Origin: an uncultured bacterium
Lineage (GTDB): Bacteria; Bacillota; Clostridia; Oscillospirales; Oscillospiraceae
DNA length: 41,400 nt
Direction of reading: 5' to 3'
Assembly: GCA_947643715.1 (NCBI GenBank)
Contig: CANRXB010000022.1
Coordinates: 1 to 41,400 of the forward strand
This document shows positions 20,438 to 29,345 of this stretch, one piece after another. A model generated the notes under the pieces. It saw only the letters and a program-made list of their open reading frames with translations, did not search any database and had not been told where the DNA came from. Positions within the stretch are counted from its first letter, which is position 1. Each line of letters begins with the position of its first letter. Position numbers and translations under genes: made by a program.

Positions 20438-21085
20438 TCACAGCCCCTTCCAGTGGCCGAACGGGAACATCACGGCCACTCCCCGGCCGATGACGCACCG
20501 CACGTCTACGATGCCGATGGAGGGGAACCGGCTGTCCGCGGAATGGTTCCGGTTGTCCCCCATGACGAAGATGCACCCCTCCGGCACGGTGACGTGGTTG
20601 ATCCCCTCTCCGTAATTGGGGATGAGCATGGGCTCCTTGGTGTAATCCTCTTTCAAGGGGACGCCGTCCACGCAGACCGTGTTTGTGTCATAGTCGATGT
20701 CCACCCGCTGGCCCTCCACGGCGATGACCCGCTTGACGATGGAATCCTCCTGATAGCTCTCCTGGGTGAGCACCACCACGTCCCCCTGTTCGGGGACATA
20801 GCCCAGGGACCACACCAGGATCAGGTCGCCGTTGTGGAGGGTGTCCTCCATGGACGGGCCGCTGACCACGATGATGCGGACCACGAAGGTGAACAGCAGG
20901 ACGAACAGCGTCATCATGCTCACCAGCATCCGCACGTTCTGATACAGCTCCCGTCCGGCGGACGCCTCCTTGCGGATCTGGGCCCCGCTGCGGCGGTCGG
21001 GCTGCTCCGGGGCGGCGTCCGGGGGCTGTCCGGGGACGCACGCCCTGTTCCGATCCTGTTCCAATTCCGATTCCCAGTTTTCCAT
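20438..21085 (-). CDS. lepB: Signal peptidase I
   Basis: The 215-residue enzyme removes signal peptides on the outer face of the membrane. One transmembrane segment (about 53-75) precedes the catalytic Ser78 in VVSGPSMEDTL. The general base is Lys118 in DSIVKRVIAVEG. The later boxes, FVMGDNRNHSADSRFPSIG and GRGVAVMFPF, are typical. A 50-residue charged N-terminal cytosolic extension is longer than in the Bacillus enzymes. GGAGAG 9 nt upstream sets the start; the gene begins 3 nt after the ftsH stop, so it is co-transcribed with ftsH. Confidence 0.94.
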   Translation of the reverse strand: MENWESELEQDRNRACVPGQPPDAAPEQPDRRSGAQIRKEASAGRELYQNVRMLVSMMTLFVLLFTFVVRIIVVSGPSMEDTLHNGDLILVWSLGYVPEQGDVVVLTQESYQEDSIVKRVIAVEGQRVDIDYDTNTVCVDGVPLKEDYTKEPMLIPNYGEGINHVTVPEGCIFVMGDNRNHSADSRFPSIGIVDVRCVIGRGVAVMFPFGHWKGL

Positions 21086-21088
21086 GCG

Positions 21089-22945
21089 TCAGCTCTCCTG
21101 CATCTCTTCGGCGGACTGGAGCGCCGCCGGGTCGTCATATACCTGCTGGAACTGTCCAGCGTCCATGGTCTCGTGCTCCAGCAGGAACCGGGCCACCAGC
21201 TCCAGCTTGTCGCGGTCCCTGGTCAGGATCTCCCGGCATCTGGCGTAGGCTCCGTCCAGCAGGGCCTTCACCTCCTGATCGATCAGGGCGGCGGTCTGCT
21301 CGGAATAGGGCTTGGCCTGGGCCATGGACCGGCCGATGAACACCTCGTCGTGGCCGGTGGTGAAGGTGGCGTGGCCCAGCTTTCCGCTCATGCCGTATTT
21401 GGTCACCATGTCCCTGGCGATGGCGGTGGCCCGCTGCAGGTCGCTCACCGCGCCGGTGCACACGAAGCCCAGCGCCGTCTCCTCGGCGCACCGCCCCCCC
21501 AGCAGGGTAGACAAGGTCTCCTCCAGCCGCTGCCGGCTGACGTGGTCCCGGTCCTCCTGGGGCCGGTTGATGGTCATGCCCGCCGCGTCCCCTCGAGGGA
21601 CGATGGTGATCTGCTGCACCGGGTCCTGGGTGGGCAGGGCGTGGCTCACCACGGCGTGGCCCGCCTCGTGATAGGCGGTGATGCGCCTGTCCTCCGCCAG
21701 CTTCACCCGGCTCTTCTTCTCCGGCCCGGCGATGACCTTGATGACGGACTGCTGCACATCGGCCAGGGTGATATAGGGCTGGTCCTTCCGGGCGGCCAGC
21801 AGGGCGGACTCGTTCATCAGGTTCTCCAGATCGGCGCCGGTGAAGCCTGTGGTCTCCCGGGCGATCTCCTTCAGGTCCACATCGTCCGCCAGGGGCTTCT
21901 TCCGGGTGTGCACCCGTAGGATCTCCTCCCGGCCCTTCATGTCCGGCCGGCCCACGTACACCTGCCGGTCGAACCGGCCGGGGCGCAGCAGAGCGGGGTC
22001 CAGGATGTCCTGCCGGTTGGTGGCGGCCAGCACGATGACCCCCTCGTTGGCGGCGAAGCCGTCCATCTCCACCAGGAGCTGGTTCAGGGTCTGCTCCCGC
22101 TCGTCATGACCGCCGCCCAGGCCCGCGCCCCGCTGCCGGCCCACCGCGTCGATCTCGTCGATGAACACGATGGCGGGGGACTCTTTCTTGGCCTGCTCGA
22201 ACAGGTCCCGCACCCGGGAAGCGCCCACGCCCACATACAGCTCCACGAAGTCGGAGCCGGAGATGGACAGGAACTTCACCCCGGCCTCTCCGGCCACGGC
22301 CCGGGCCAGCAGGGTCTTGCCGGTGCCCGGCGGGCCCACCAGCAGCACTCCCTTGGGGATCCGGGCGCCCAGGTCGATGAACTTCTGGGGCTCCTTGAGG
22401 AAGTCCACCAGCTCCTGGAGCTCCTGCTTCTCCTCCTGCGCCCCGGCCACGTCTGCGAAGGTGACCGTGCTGCCTGTGCCGTCCGACGCACGGGCGTGGC
22501 CGAAACGGCTCATGCCCTGGCCGCCGCTCTGCGCGTTCTGCTGGCGGACGTTGAGCAGCATCCACAGCAGCAGCGCCAGCATGGCGGACACCACGCAGGG
22601 CAGCAGCACCACCAGCCACAGGGGCATCTCATACCCCTGCCGGAAGTCGTAACTCTTCAGGATCCCCCGTTCGTACTGGTCCAGATACAGGGGCCCCGCC
22701 TCCCGGCGGAACGCTCCCACGTCCGCCAGGGCGTGGCGGAGGACGGAGCCGTCCGTCAGCTCCATGGACAGCATCCCGCTGTCGTCCACCACGAAGCGGA
22801 CCACCTTCTCCTGCTGGAAGCAGGCCACGGCGGCGGAATAGGAGATCTGGTCCTTCCTTCCTCCGCTGAACGCCGCCAGCCCCCACAGCAGGGCCACCAA
22901 CACCACCGCATAGAGGAATATGCTCTTCAGTCTGTTTCCTTGCAT
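21089..22945 (-). CDS. ftsH: ATP-dependent zinc metalloprotease FtsH
   Basis: The 618-residue membrane AAA protease degrades misfolded membrane proteins and short-lived regulators. Two membrane segments (about 8-27 and 108-131) flank a small extracytosolic domain. Walker A is GPPGTGKT (204-211) and Walker B is FIDEID (261-266). The second region of homology includes [20 protein letters not shown], and the zinc site is HEAGH (426-430). A TTG at 22948 lies in frame just before the ATG and has the better spacing to AAGGAG (9 rather than 12 nt), so the true start may be one codon earlier. The order tilS-hpt-ftsH is the conserved Firmicutes arrangement. Confidence 0.96.
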   Translation of the reverse strand: MQGNRLKSIFLYAVVLVALLWGLAAFSGGRKDQISYSAAVACFQQEKVVRFVVDDSGMLSMELTDGSVLRHALADVGAFRREAGPLYLDQYERGILKSYDFRQGYEMPLWLVVLLPCVVSAMLALLLWMLLNVRQQNAQSGGQGMSRFGHARASDGTGSTVTFADVAGAQEEKQELQELVDFLKEPQKFIDLGARIPKGVLLVGPPGTGKTLLARAVAGEAGVKFLSISGSDFVELYVGVGASRVRDLFEQAKKESPAIVFIDEIDAVGRQRGAGLGGGHDEREQTLNQLLVEMDGFAANEGVIVLAATNRQDILDPALLRPGRFDRQVYVGRPDMKGREEILRVHTRKKPLADDVDLKEIARETTGFTGADLENLMNESALLAARKDQPYITLADVQQSVIKVIAGPEKKSRVKLAEDRRITAYHEAGHAVVSHALPTQDPVQQITIVPRGDAAGMTINRPQEDRDHVSRQRLEETLSTLLGGRCAEETALGFVCTGAVSDLQRATAIARDMVTKYGMSGKLGHATFTTGHDEVFIGRSMAQAKPYSEQTAALIDQEVKALLDGAYARCREILTRDRDKLELVARFLLEHETMDAGQFQQVYDDPAALQSAEEMQES

Positions 22946-22984
22946 CAAATCGCTGCGCTCCTTCTAGGATGGCAGGGCCATCCG

Positions 22985-23527
22985 TCACTTGCCGTACACT
23001 GACGGCTTCAGCACGCCCACATAGGGCAGGTTGCGGTACTTCTCGTCATAGTCCAGGCCGTAGCCCACGATGAACGCGTCCGGGATGGTGAAGCCCACAT
23101 AATCGGCGGTGATGGGCTTGGTACGCCGCTCGGGCTTATCCATCAAGGTGCAGATGCGGATGGAGGCGGGCTTGCGGGCCCGGAGCACCTCCATGAGATA
23201 GTACAGAGTGTTCCCCGAGTCCAGGATATCCTCCACGATGATGAGATCCCTGCCCTCGATGGAATCGGACAGGTCCTTCTTGATCTCCACCTGGCCGGAG
23301 CTCACGGTGCCCGCGCCGTAGGAGGACACCACCATGAAGTCCACCGTCACGTCCAGGTCGATGGCCCGGGTGAGGTCCGCCATGAAGATGAACGATCCCC
23401 GCAGGACGGAGGCCAGCAGGGGCTTGCGCCCGGCATAGTCCGCGTTGATCTGCGCGCCCAGGTCCCGCACCCGCCTGCGCAGCTCCTCCTCGGTATACAA
23501 GATCTGCTCTATGTCTCGATGCATCAT
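22985..23527 (-). CDS. hpt: Hypoxanthine phosphoribosyltransferase
   Basis: The 180-residue enzyme salvages hypoxanthine (and often guanine) to IMP/GMP using PRPP. The PRPP-binding motif IIVEDILDSGNTL is at 97-109. VLRGSFIFMADL and DFMVVSSYGAGTVSSG are the other active-site loops, and the C-terminal DYVGFTIPDAFIVGYGLDY binds the purine. GAGGAG lies 5 nt before ATG 23527 and 8 nt before the adjacent ATG 23524; the first overlaps the tilS stop by 4 nt, so I use it. Coupling between tilS, hpt and ftsH is standard in Firmicutes. Confidence 0.95.
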   Translation of the reverse strand: MMHRDIEQILYTEEELRRRVRDLGAQINADYAGRKPLLASVLRGSFIFMADLTRAIDLDVTVDFMVVSSYGAGTVSSGQVEIKKDLSDSIEGRDLIIVEDILDSGNTLYYLMEVLRARKPASIRICTLMDKPERRTKPITADYVGFTIPDAFIVGYGLDYDEKYRNLPYVGVLKPSVYGK

Positions 23528-24864
23528 CCATTCTCCTCTACTTTCAAAATGATATGCAAAGCCGGCTCTCCCGGCTCGGCAAGACATCCTTTGCCCGGGC
23601 CGAAGCCGCCCACGGCGGCGGCGGTCCCCTCCCGGTCCAGCACGGGGACCAGCTCCCGCCTGCACGCGGGGACGCGGCCCTCTATCATCAGCTTCTTCAC
23701 GCTCTTCTCCGGCCGCCGCCCCAGCGCGATCCGGTCCCCCTCCCGCCGGGAGCGGATCAGGTACGCCCCCGGCCGCAGGTAGAACTCCCAGGGACTGACG
23801 TATGCTTTGGCGGGGCATACCGCCGGGACGCAGGACACGCTCCAGCGGCCCCAGCGGGCCGTCCCTTCCTCCAACGCCGCCGGCGGGGGAGGCGTGGGAG
23901 CGGGCCCGGCGGAGAACACCAGCAGATCGTATTGCCGCCGCACGCTCCCGCCCGGCACGTCCAGCCCGGCGGACGGATCCGCCCCCGCGGCCAAGGCCAA
24001 GACGCGCTCCAGGTGGACGGCCTCGCCCCCCAGCCCCGTCTGCTCCAGCAGCATGGCGCAGGCCCGCAGCGCCAGGGGCCGGGGGGCGTCCGCCAACACC
24101 CGGGCCGGCACCGCCGTCCCCTCCGGGATCTCCAGCGCCTGTGCGGCCAGGGGCGCGGACTGGCGCTCCAGCTCCTCCTCGTCCTCCCGCAGACGGGCGG
24201 CGGCGGCGCGGATGTGGGCGCACGCCTGGGGGTTCAGCTCCTCCAGCAAGGGGATCAGCCGGTGGCGCACCCGGTTCCTGGTGTATGCGGGATCGGCGTT
24301 GGTCTCGTCCTCCACATGGGGCACGCCGCGCTCGGAGAGATATGCCTCGATCTCCCTCCGGGTCACCCCCAACATGGGCCGCACGATGCTGCCGCGCCGC
24401 GGGGGGATGCCGGTGAGCCCCTTGAGGCCGCAGCCGCGCACCAGGTTCATCAGCACCGTCTCGGCGTCGTCCCCGGCGTGGTGCCCGGTGGCGATCAGCG
24501 CCAGGCCCTCCTGCCGGGCGGTGTCCTCCAGGAACGCGTACCGCAGCGTCCGGCCCGCCTCCTCCACGCACATGCCCTGCTGCCGGGCATATGCCGCCGC
24601 GTCGGCGTGGCCCACGGTGAGGGGGACGCCGCGCTGCGCGCACCACCGGCGCACCATCTCCTCGTCCCTGCCGGCGGAAACGCGCAGCCCGTGGTGGAGG
24701 TGGGCGGCCTGGACCGTCCAGCCGTGGGCCTCCCTCCCCTCCAGCAAGCGGCACAGCAGGTACATGGAGTCCGCCCCCCCGGACAGGGCGCACAGCACCC
24801 CGCTGCCCGGCGGGATGAGCTCGGCGCGGAAGCCGTCCTGCCCGTCACATGTCCTCTTCGTCAT
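23524..24864 (-). CDS. tilS: tRNA(Ile)-lysidine synthase
   Basis: TilS puts lysine on C34 of the AUA-reading tRNA-Ile. The 446-residue protein has the PP-loop SGGADS (28-33), HLHHGLR, the ATGHHAGDDAETVLMNLVRG signature, and RPMLGVTRREIEAYL; C-terminal residues 330-446 form the TilS tRNA-recognition domains (SRREGDRIALG and KSVKKLMIEGRVP). The start at ATG 24864 lies inside the dnaB end with a 20-nt overlap and no clear ribosome binding site, so translation probably depends on coupling to dnaB. The C-terminal half is unusually Ala/Pro/Gly-rich, as expected for this base composition. Confidence 0.93.
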   Translation of the reverse strand: MTKRTCDGQDGFRAELIPPGSGVLCALSGGADSMYLLCRLLEGREAHGWTVQAAHLHHGLRVSAGRDEEMVRRWCAQRGVPLTVGHADAAAYARQQGMCVEEAGRTLRYAFLEDTARQEGLALIATGHHAGDDAETVLMNLVRGCGLKGLTGIPPRRGSIVRPMLGVTRREIEAYLSERGVPHVEDETNADPAYTRNRVRHRLIPLLEELNPQACAHIRAAAARLREDEEELERQSAPLAAQALEIPEGTAVPARVLADAPRPLALRACAMLLEQTGLGGEAVHLERVLALAAGADPSAGLDVPGGSVRRQYDLLVFSAGPAPTPPPPAALEEGTARWGRWSVSCVPAVCPAKAYVSPWEFYLRPGAYLIRSRREGDRIALGRRPEKSVKKLMIEGRVPACRRELVPVLDREGTAAAVGGFGPGKGCLAEPGEPALHIILKVEENG

Positions 24865-26209
24865 ACTGATACGCCAGGTTGCGGAAGGAGGTGAACTCCG
24901 GCCTCCATTCCAGCATGACGGTGCCCGTCTCTCCATGCCGGTTCTTGGCCACGATGCACTCGGCCACGTTGGGGTTCTCCGTGTCGTCCTCATAATAGCT
25001 CTCCCGGTAGAGGAACATGACGATGTCCGCGTCCTGCTCGATGGCGCCGGAATCCCGCAGGTCGGACAGCATGGGCCTGCGCTGGCCGGTGGACCGGCTC
25101 TCGTTGGCGCGGGAGAGCTGGGACAGGCAGATCACCGGCACGTTCAGCTCCTTGGCCATGAGCTTGAGGGAGCGGGACATGTCGGACACGATCTGCTGCC
25201 GGTTCTCGTTGCCCCGCTGGGGCCCCCCGGCGGAGGTCATGAGCTGGAGGTAATCGATGATGACCAGCCCCAGATCCTCCACCCGGCGGCATTTGGCGTT
25301 GATGTCCGCCACCGACAGGGACGCGTCGTCATCGATATACATCTTGGCCTGGCTCAGCGAGGCCACCGCCATGGCCACCCGGTTCCACTCGTCCTCCCCT
25401 ACGATGCGCCCGTTGCTCAGCCTTTTGTTGTCCATGAGGCTCTCGGTGGCCACCAGGCGCATACCGAGCTGGGCGCAGCTCATCTCCAGGGAGAACACCG
25501 CCACGCTCTTGCCCGAGTGCTTGGCCGCCTCCACGCCGATGTTCATGGCCAGGGAGGACTTGCCCACGCCGGGCCGGGCGGCCAGGATGATCAGGTCGGA
25601 ATCGTTCAGGCCCGAGATGCGCCGGTCCAGGTCGATCAGGCCGGTGGAGATCCCCGGGAACTCGCCCCCCTTGGCCTGCCGCTCCTTGATGGTGTCCCAC
25701 ACCTCGTTCATCACGCTGCGGATGTGGCTCATCCCCTTGGCCGAGCGCCCCTGGCGGATGGCGTAGATGCGCTGCTCCGCCGCCTCCAGGACCTGAGCGG
25801 CGGTGCCGCTCTCGGCGCGCACCATCTCCCCCAGCTCCCCGGCGGTCTCCCCGATGCGGCGCAGCAGGGCCTTGTCCGCCACGATGTCCACATATTCCAG
25901 CACGTTGGCCGCGGTGGGCGTGATCTCCATGAGCTGGCGCAGGTAGGGCAGCGTGCTGTTCTCGTCGTACAGCCCGGCCTGCTTCATCCGGTCCACCACC
26001 GTCACCGGGTCGATGGGGTCGAAGCGGTTGAACATGGTGAACAGGACCTGGAATAGCTCCCGGTCCTGGCGCATATAGAAGTCGTCGGGCAGCAGCCGCG
26101 CCATCACCTCGGGCACGCACCGCTCGTCGATGAGCATCGCCCCCAGCACCGACTGCTCCGCCATCACAGAGTGGGGCATCTGCAATGCGTCTAGTCCCTC
26201 TCCAGGCAT
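24845..26209 (-). CDS. dnaB: Replicative DNA helicase
   Basis: This hexameric helicase (DnaB of E. coli, DnaC of Bacillus) unwinds DNA at the fork. The N-terminal domain (about 10-110) has SVLGAMLIDE. The RecA-like motor has Walker A ARPGVGKSS (211-219), SLEMS, LVIIDYLQLM as Walker B, and ICLSQLSRANE with DLRDSGAIEQDADIV. The 454-residue length is normal and no intein is present. GGGAGGACAT before ATG 26209 sets the start. The order gdpP-rplI-dnaB is conserved in Firmicutes, and the three lie 37-88 nt apart here. Confidence 0.96.
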   Translation of the reverse strand: MPGEGLDALQMPHSVMAEQSVLGAMLIDERCVPEVMARLLPDDFYMRQDRELFQVLFTMFNRFDPIDPVTVVDRMKQAGLYDENSTLPYLRQLMEITPTAANVLEYVDIVADKALLRRIGETAGELGEMVRAESGTAAQVLEAAEQRIYAIRQGRSAKGMSHIRSVMNEVWDTIKERQAKGGEFPGISTGLIDLDRRISGLNDSDLIILAARPGVGKSSLAMNIGVEAAKHSGKSVAVFSLEMSCAQLGMRLVATESLMDNKRLSNGRIVGEDEWNRVAMAVASLSQAKMYIDDDASLSVADINAKCRRVEDLGLVIIDYLQLMTSAGGPQRGNENRQQIVSDMSRSLKLMAKELNVPVICLSQLSRANESRSTGQRRPMLSDLRDSGAIEQDADIVMFLYRESYYEDDTENPNVAECIVAKNRHGETGTVMLEWRPEFTSFRNLAYQYDEEDM

Positions 26210-26246
26210 ATGTCCTCCCTCCCCCGGCGCGGTGGGCCCGCGCCTT

Positions 26247-26696
26247 TCATTTGTCCTCGATCACCAACAGGTTGATGGTCCCGCCGATCTCGCTGCCCAG
26301 CTTGCACTTCACCTCGAAGGAGCCGAAGGACTTGATGGGATCGGCCAGCACGATCTTGCTCTTGTTCACCTCGATGCCGTGCTGGGCCTTCAGCTCGTCG
26401 CTGATCTCCCGGCTGGTGATGGACCCGAACAGGCGCCCCCCCTGGCCGGCCTTGGCCCGGATCTTCACCTGGCAGCCCCGCAGCCGCTCCGCCGTCGCCT
26501 GGGCCTGGGCCTTCTCCTCGGCCAGCCGGGCCTGCTTCGCCCTGTCCTGCATCTTCATGGTGTTCAGGTTTTCGGCGGTGGCCTCCACCGCCAGCTTCCG
26601 GGGCAGGAGGAAGTTGCGGCCGTAGCCGTCAGACACCTCCACGAGCTGGCCCTTCTTGCCCTGGCCCTTCACGTCCTGCTGTAAGATCACTTTCAT
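26247..26696 (-). CDS. rplI: 50S ribosomal protein bL9
   Basis: bL9 binds 23S rRNA near the L1 stalk. The 149-residue protein has the N-terminal domain MKVILQQDVKGQGKKGQLVE with DGYGRNFLLPRKLA, the long central helix (about 40-75, rich in Ala/Glu/Gln), and the C-terminal domain GRLFGSITSREI...INLLVIED. I start at ATG 26696: GGAGG lies 8 nt upstream, whereas the in-frame ATG at 26702 would be only 2 nt from that site. It is between gdpP and dnaB in the conserved cluster. Confidence 0.95.
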   Translation of the reverse strand: MKVILQQDVKGQGKKGQLVEVSDGYGRNFLLPRKLAVEATAENLNTMKMQDRAKQARLAEEKAQAQATAERLRGCQVKIRAKAGQGGRLFGSITSREISDELKAQHGIEVNKSKIVLADPIKSFGSFEVKCKLGSEIGGTINLLVIEDK

Positions 26697-26784
26697 GTCC
26701 ATGTCCTCCAAATGATTTGATCTGGGCGGCATCGCCCAAGGATGCGGCGCCGGGCGGCGCCGCGCGATGGCTGTGTGCGGCGGT

Positions 26785-28797
26785 TCACGACGGCTGCTCG
26801 TCCGTCTCCTCGCCGGCGAAATAGTCGTCCAGGGCGGCTTTGAGGTCGCCGAGCACCTCGTCCACCGTCTTGCCCGGGATCTGGGCCCCGGCGGCCCCGG
26901 CGTTGCCGCCGCCGCCCAAGGGCTCCAGGATGACCTGGACGTTGGTGGCGCTCAGGCTCCGGGCGGACACGACCACCCGCTCCCCGTCCGGATAGAGGAC
27001 GAAGGAGGCGCCGATGCCTGCGATGTTCAGCAGCTCGTCCGCGGCCTGAGCGGCGGTCACCCGGCCCACCGGCTTGGCGGATGCGGCGATGGCGATGTCC
27101 TTGCGGTACATCTTCGCGTTCTGGATGATGCCGTATTTGGCCACCGCGTCGTTCAGGTCGGTCTGGAACAGCTTGCGGATCTCGCTGGTGTCCCCGCCCG
27201 CCCGGCGGAGCAGGGCGGCCGCCTCGAAGGTGCGGCCCCCCGTGCGCATGGTGAAGTTCTTCGTGTCCAGCATCAGCCCCGCCATCAAGGCCTCGGCCTC
27301 CCCGGTGAGCAGGTCGGTGGGCTCCATCAGGTAGCCGATCAGCTCGCTCACCAGCTCGCAGGTGGAGGAGGCGTAGGGCTCGTGGAAGTTCAGGTCCGCC
27401 CCCTCGATATAGGTGGCCGCCCGGCGGTGGTGGTCGATGACCGCCACCTTGTTGCAGCGCTCCAGCAGCTCCCGGGCCTGCACCTGCTCGGGGCGGTTGG
27501 TGTCCACCACCACCAGCAGCGAACGGGAATCCGCCCGGAGCATGGCCTCCTGGCTGTCCAGGAACACGCCCTCGTACTGGGGCAGCTTCGCCACCCGGTC
27601 ATACAGCCCATCGGCCGGGGTGGTCACATGGTCCCGGACGATGTAGTGGGGCACTCCCTTCATCCGGGCGATGGCGCACACTCCCACCGCGGCCCCCACC
27701 GCGTCCATATCGGGGGACTTGTGCCCCATGACGATGAGGCAGGAGGCGTCCGCCACCAGCTCGCCCATGGCGGAGGCCATCACCCGGCTCTTCACCTTGG
27801 TGCGCCGCTCGGCCTCCTTGCTGCGCCCGCCGAAGAACTCGAAGGTGAAGCGGTTCTTGACCACCGCCTGGTCCCCCCCTCGGGACAGGGCCATCTCCAC
27901 CGACAGATTGGCGAAACGGTACAGCTCGCCGAAGGTGTCCCCGTCCACCCCCACGCCGATGGACACGGTGGCAGGGATGCCCGCAGGATTGACCACCTCC
28001 CGCACGCTGTCCAGCAGGGAGAACCTCTCCTCCTTGTAATGGGCGAGGTACTGCTCCTCGAAGAGGAACAGATACCGGTCCCGGTCCATCCGGAGGAACA
28101 CGCCGTGGGACGGCTCCGCCCAGCGGGACAGACGCTGGATGACCTCGCTGAGCATGGCCGAGCGCACGTTCTCGTCCTGTGTCTTGATGGCGTCCTCATA
28201 GTTGTCCAGCAGCAGCAGGGCCAGCACGGGGCGCGTGGCGTCGTAGATGTCCCGGGTATCGGCCAGCTCCGTCACGTCCAGCCAGTAGGTGGTGGCCAGC
28301 AGCCCCTCCTCCTCGCCGGCGGCGGGCCGGACCGTGTCGCCGAACACCTGATAGCGCCGGTCGCCCAGCTCCACCTCTTCGGGGCACTCGTTCTTGCCCT
28401 CCAGCAGCCAGCGGCTGTCGAACGCGGGCGCCAGGTCGGCCATCTTGGTGTCGAACATCCGCTCCTGGCCGCCGGTGACACGCAGGAACCGGTCGTTGGA
28501 CCACACCACCTCGTCCGTGTCCAGCCGGAACATCACCAGGGGCAGGGGGCAATTCAAGGTGCTGTCCCGGGTGGCCTGATCGATGCTGCCCATCAGCTCT
28601 TCCAGGCAGCGGTCCATCTCCCGCTGGCGCCGGACGGTGGTGGCCACGAAGGCCGCCAGCAGCACCACCACCACGATCAGCTCCGCCACCGCCGCTTGGA
28701 CGTCCCCCAGCAGGGCCGTGACGCCCGTGAAGGCGAGCATCACGGCGAAGTACGGCCCGATACGGGGGACCATCGCCCGTTTCAGCTTCTGATACAC
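26785..28797 (-). CDS. gdpP: c-di-AMP phosphodiesterase GdpP (DHH/DHHA1)
   Basis: The 670-residue membrane enzyme hydrolyses cyclic di-AMP. Two membrane segments (about 15-55) are followed by a PAS-like domain (about 80-180), a degenerate GGDEF domain (185-320), the DHH domain with GHKSPDMDAVG (358-368), VDTNRPEQ (431-438) and IDHHRRA (454-460), and the DHHA1 domain ending GGGGNAGAAGAQI. The frame stays open to 28884, but the promoter -10 at 28856-28861 means translation begins later. I choose GTG 28797, with AGGAAGAGG 8 nt upstream; ATG 28773 is the alternative. Cyclic di-AMP controls potassium and osmotic balance, and the gene is divergent from the V-ATPase operon. Confidence 0.93.
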   Translation of the reverse strand: MYQKLKRAMVPRIGPYFAVMLAFTGVTALLGDVQAAVAELIVVVVLLAAFVATTVRRQREMDRCLEELMGSIDQATRDSTLNCPLPLVMFRLDTDEVVWSNDRFLRVTGGQERMFDTKMADLAPAFDSRWLLEGKNECPEEVELGDRRYQVFGDTVRPAAGEEEGLLATTYWLDVTELADTRDIYDATRPVLALLLLDNYEDAIKTQDENVRSAMLSEVIQRLSRWAEPSHGVFLRMDRDRYLFLFEEQYLAHYKEERFSLLDSVREVVNPAGIPATVSIGVGVDGDTFGELYRFANLSVEMALSRGGDQAVVKNRFTFEFFGGRSKEAERRTKVKSRVMASAMGELVADASCLIVMGHKSPDMDAVGAAVGVCAIARMKGVPHYIVRDHVTTPADGLYDRVAKLPQYEGVFLDSQEAMLRADSRSLLVVVDTNRPEQVQARELLERCNKVAVIDHHRRAATYIEGADLNFHEPYASSTCELVSELIGYLMEPTDLLTGEAEALMAGLMLDTKNFTMRTGGRTFEAAALLRRAGGDTSEIRKLFQTDLNDAVAKYGIIQNAKMYRKDIAIAASAKPVGRVTAAQAADELLNIAGIGASFVLYPDGERVVVSARSLSATNVQVILEPLGGGGNAGAAGAQIPGKTVDEVLGDLKAALDDYFAGEETDEQPS

Positions 28798-28855
28798 CTC
28801 GACCACCTCTTCCTGTCCGCACCCAGAGCAGGGAGCGCATCCCAATAGATAATAG

Positions 28856-28884
28856 ATTATACCAAAACCGAACGACAAAAACAA
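28856..28884 (-). promoter_or_regulatory. Promoter of the gdpP-rplI-dnaB block
   Basis: On the minus strand TTGTTT (28884-28879), a 17-nt spacer and a perfect TATAAT (28861-28856) place the transcript start near 28849, about 50 nt before the GTG start of gdpP. It may drive much of the long minus-strand block. Confidence 0.75.
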
Positions 28885-28934
28885 GGGCGGCGTGACATTT
28901 CGGCGATCGTGTCATTTTATTTTGAAAAGAAGGC

Positions 28935-28963
28935 TTGCGAACTTGGAGAATGGATGATAGAAT
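28935..28963 (+). promoter_or_regulatory. Promoter of the V-type ATPase operon
   Basis: TTGCGA (28935-28940), a 17-nt spacer and TAGAAT (28958-28963) lie about 70 nt before the first ATPase gene and divergent from the gdpP promoter. The leader contains GGGAG-GGATCGTCTCTTCGG-CTCCC, a possible short hairpin. Confidence 0.62.
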
Positions 28964-29030
28964 CGATGTTGAAAATGGGAGGGATCGTCTCTTCGGCTCT
29001 CCCGTGACAAGTTAAGAGAGGTGAAGTGTT

Positions 29031-29345
29031 ATGTCTTTAGAGGCCATCCAAAAGGTCACCGAGGCTGAACAGGCCGCGAGGGAGCGGCGGGCCGAGGCGG
29101 CGGAGGAGGCCAAGCGCATCGTAGCGGACGCGGAACGTGCGGGGCGGCAGCTCATTGCCGACGCCCGCGCCAAGGCGGAGCAGGAGGCCAAGGCCATGCT
29201 GGCCATGGCCGAGGCCCGGGCGGGACAGGAAACGGAGCAGACATTGGCGGACAACGCCGCGCAGTGCGAGGCGCTGAAGAAGGACGCCCGTAAGCGCCTG
29301 GACAAAGCCGCCGGCCTGATCGTCGGAAGGGTAGGGAGCAGCTGA
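29031..29345 (+). CDS. V-type ATPase peripheral-stalk subunit (G/H-like)
   Basis: The 104-residue protein is almost wholly a charged, Ala-rich helix (AEEAKRIVADAERAGRQLIA and a following AKAEQEAKAMLAMAEARAG), as in the NtpF/AhaH stalk subunit that pairs with subunit E as a coiled coil. Its place first in the operon, directly before subunit I, is the same as in Enterococcus hirae (ntpF-ntpI-ntpK). AGAGGTGA sets the start. Its stop overlaps the subunit I start by one base (TGATG), giving tight coupling. Sequence alone would not distinguish it from other coiled coils; position settles the call. Confidence 0.87.
   Translation: MSLEAIQKVTEAEQAARERRAEAAEEAKRIVADAERAGRQLIADARAKAEQEAKAMLAMAEARAGQETEQTLADNAAQCEALKKDARKRLDKAAGLIVGRVGSS

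Noticed and set aside
28797-28884. gdpP start at 28884
   Set aside because: That codon lies inside the promoter (TATAAT at 28861-28856), so it would not be transcribed; GTG 28797 has a ribosome binding site.
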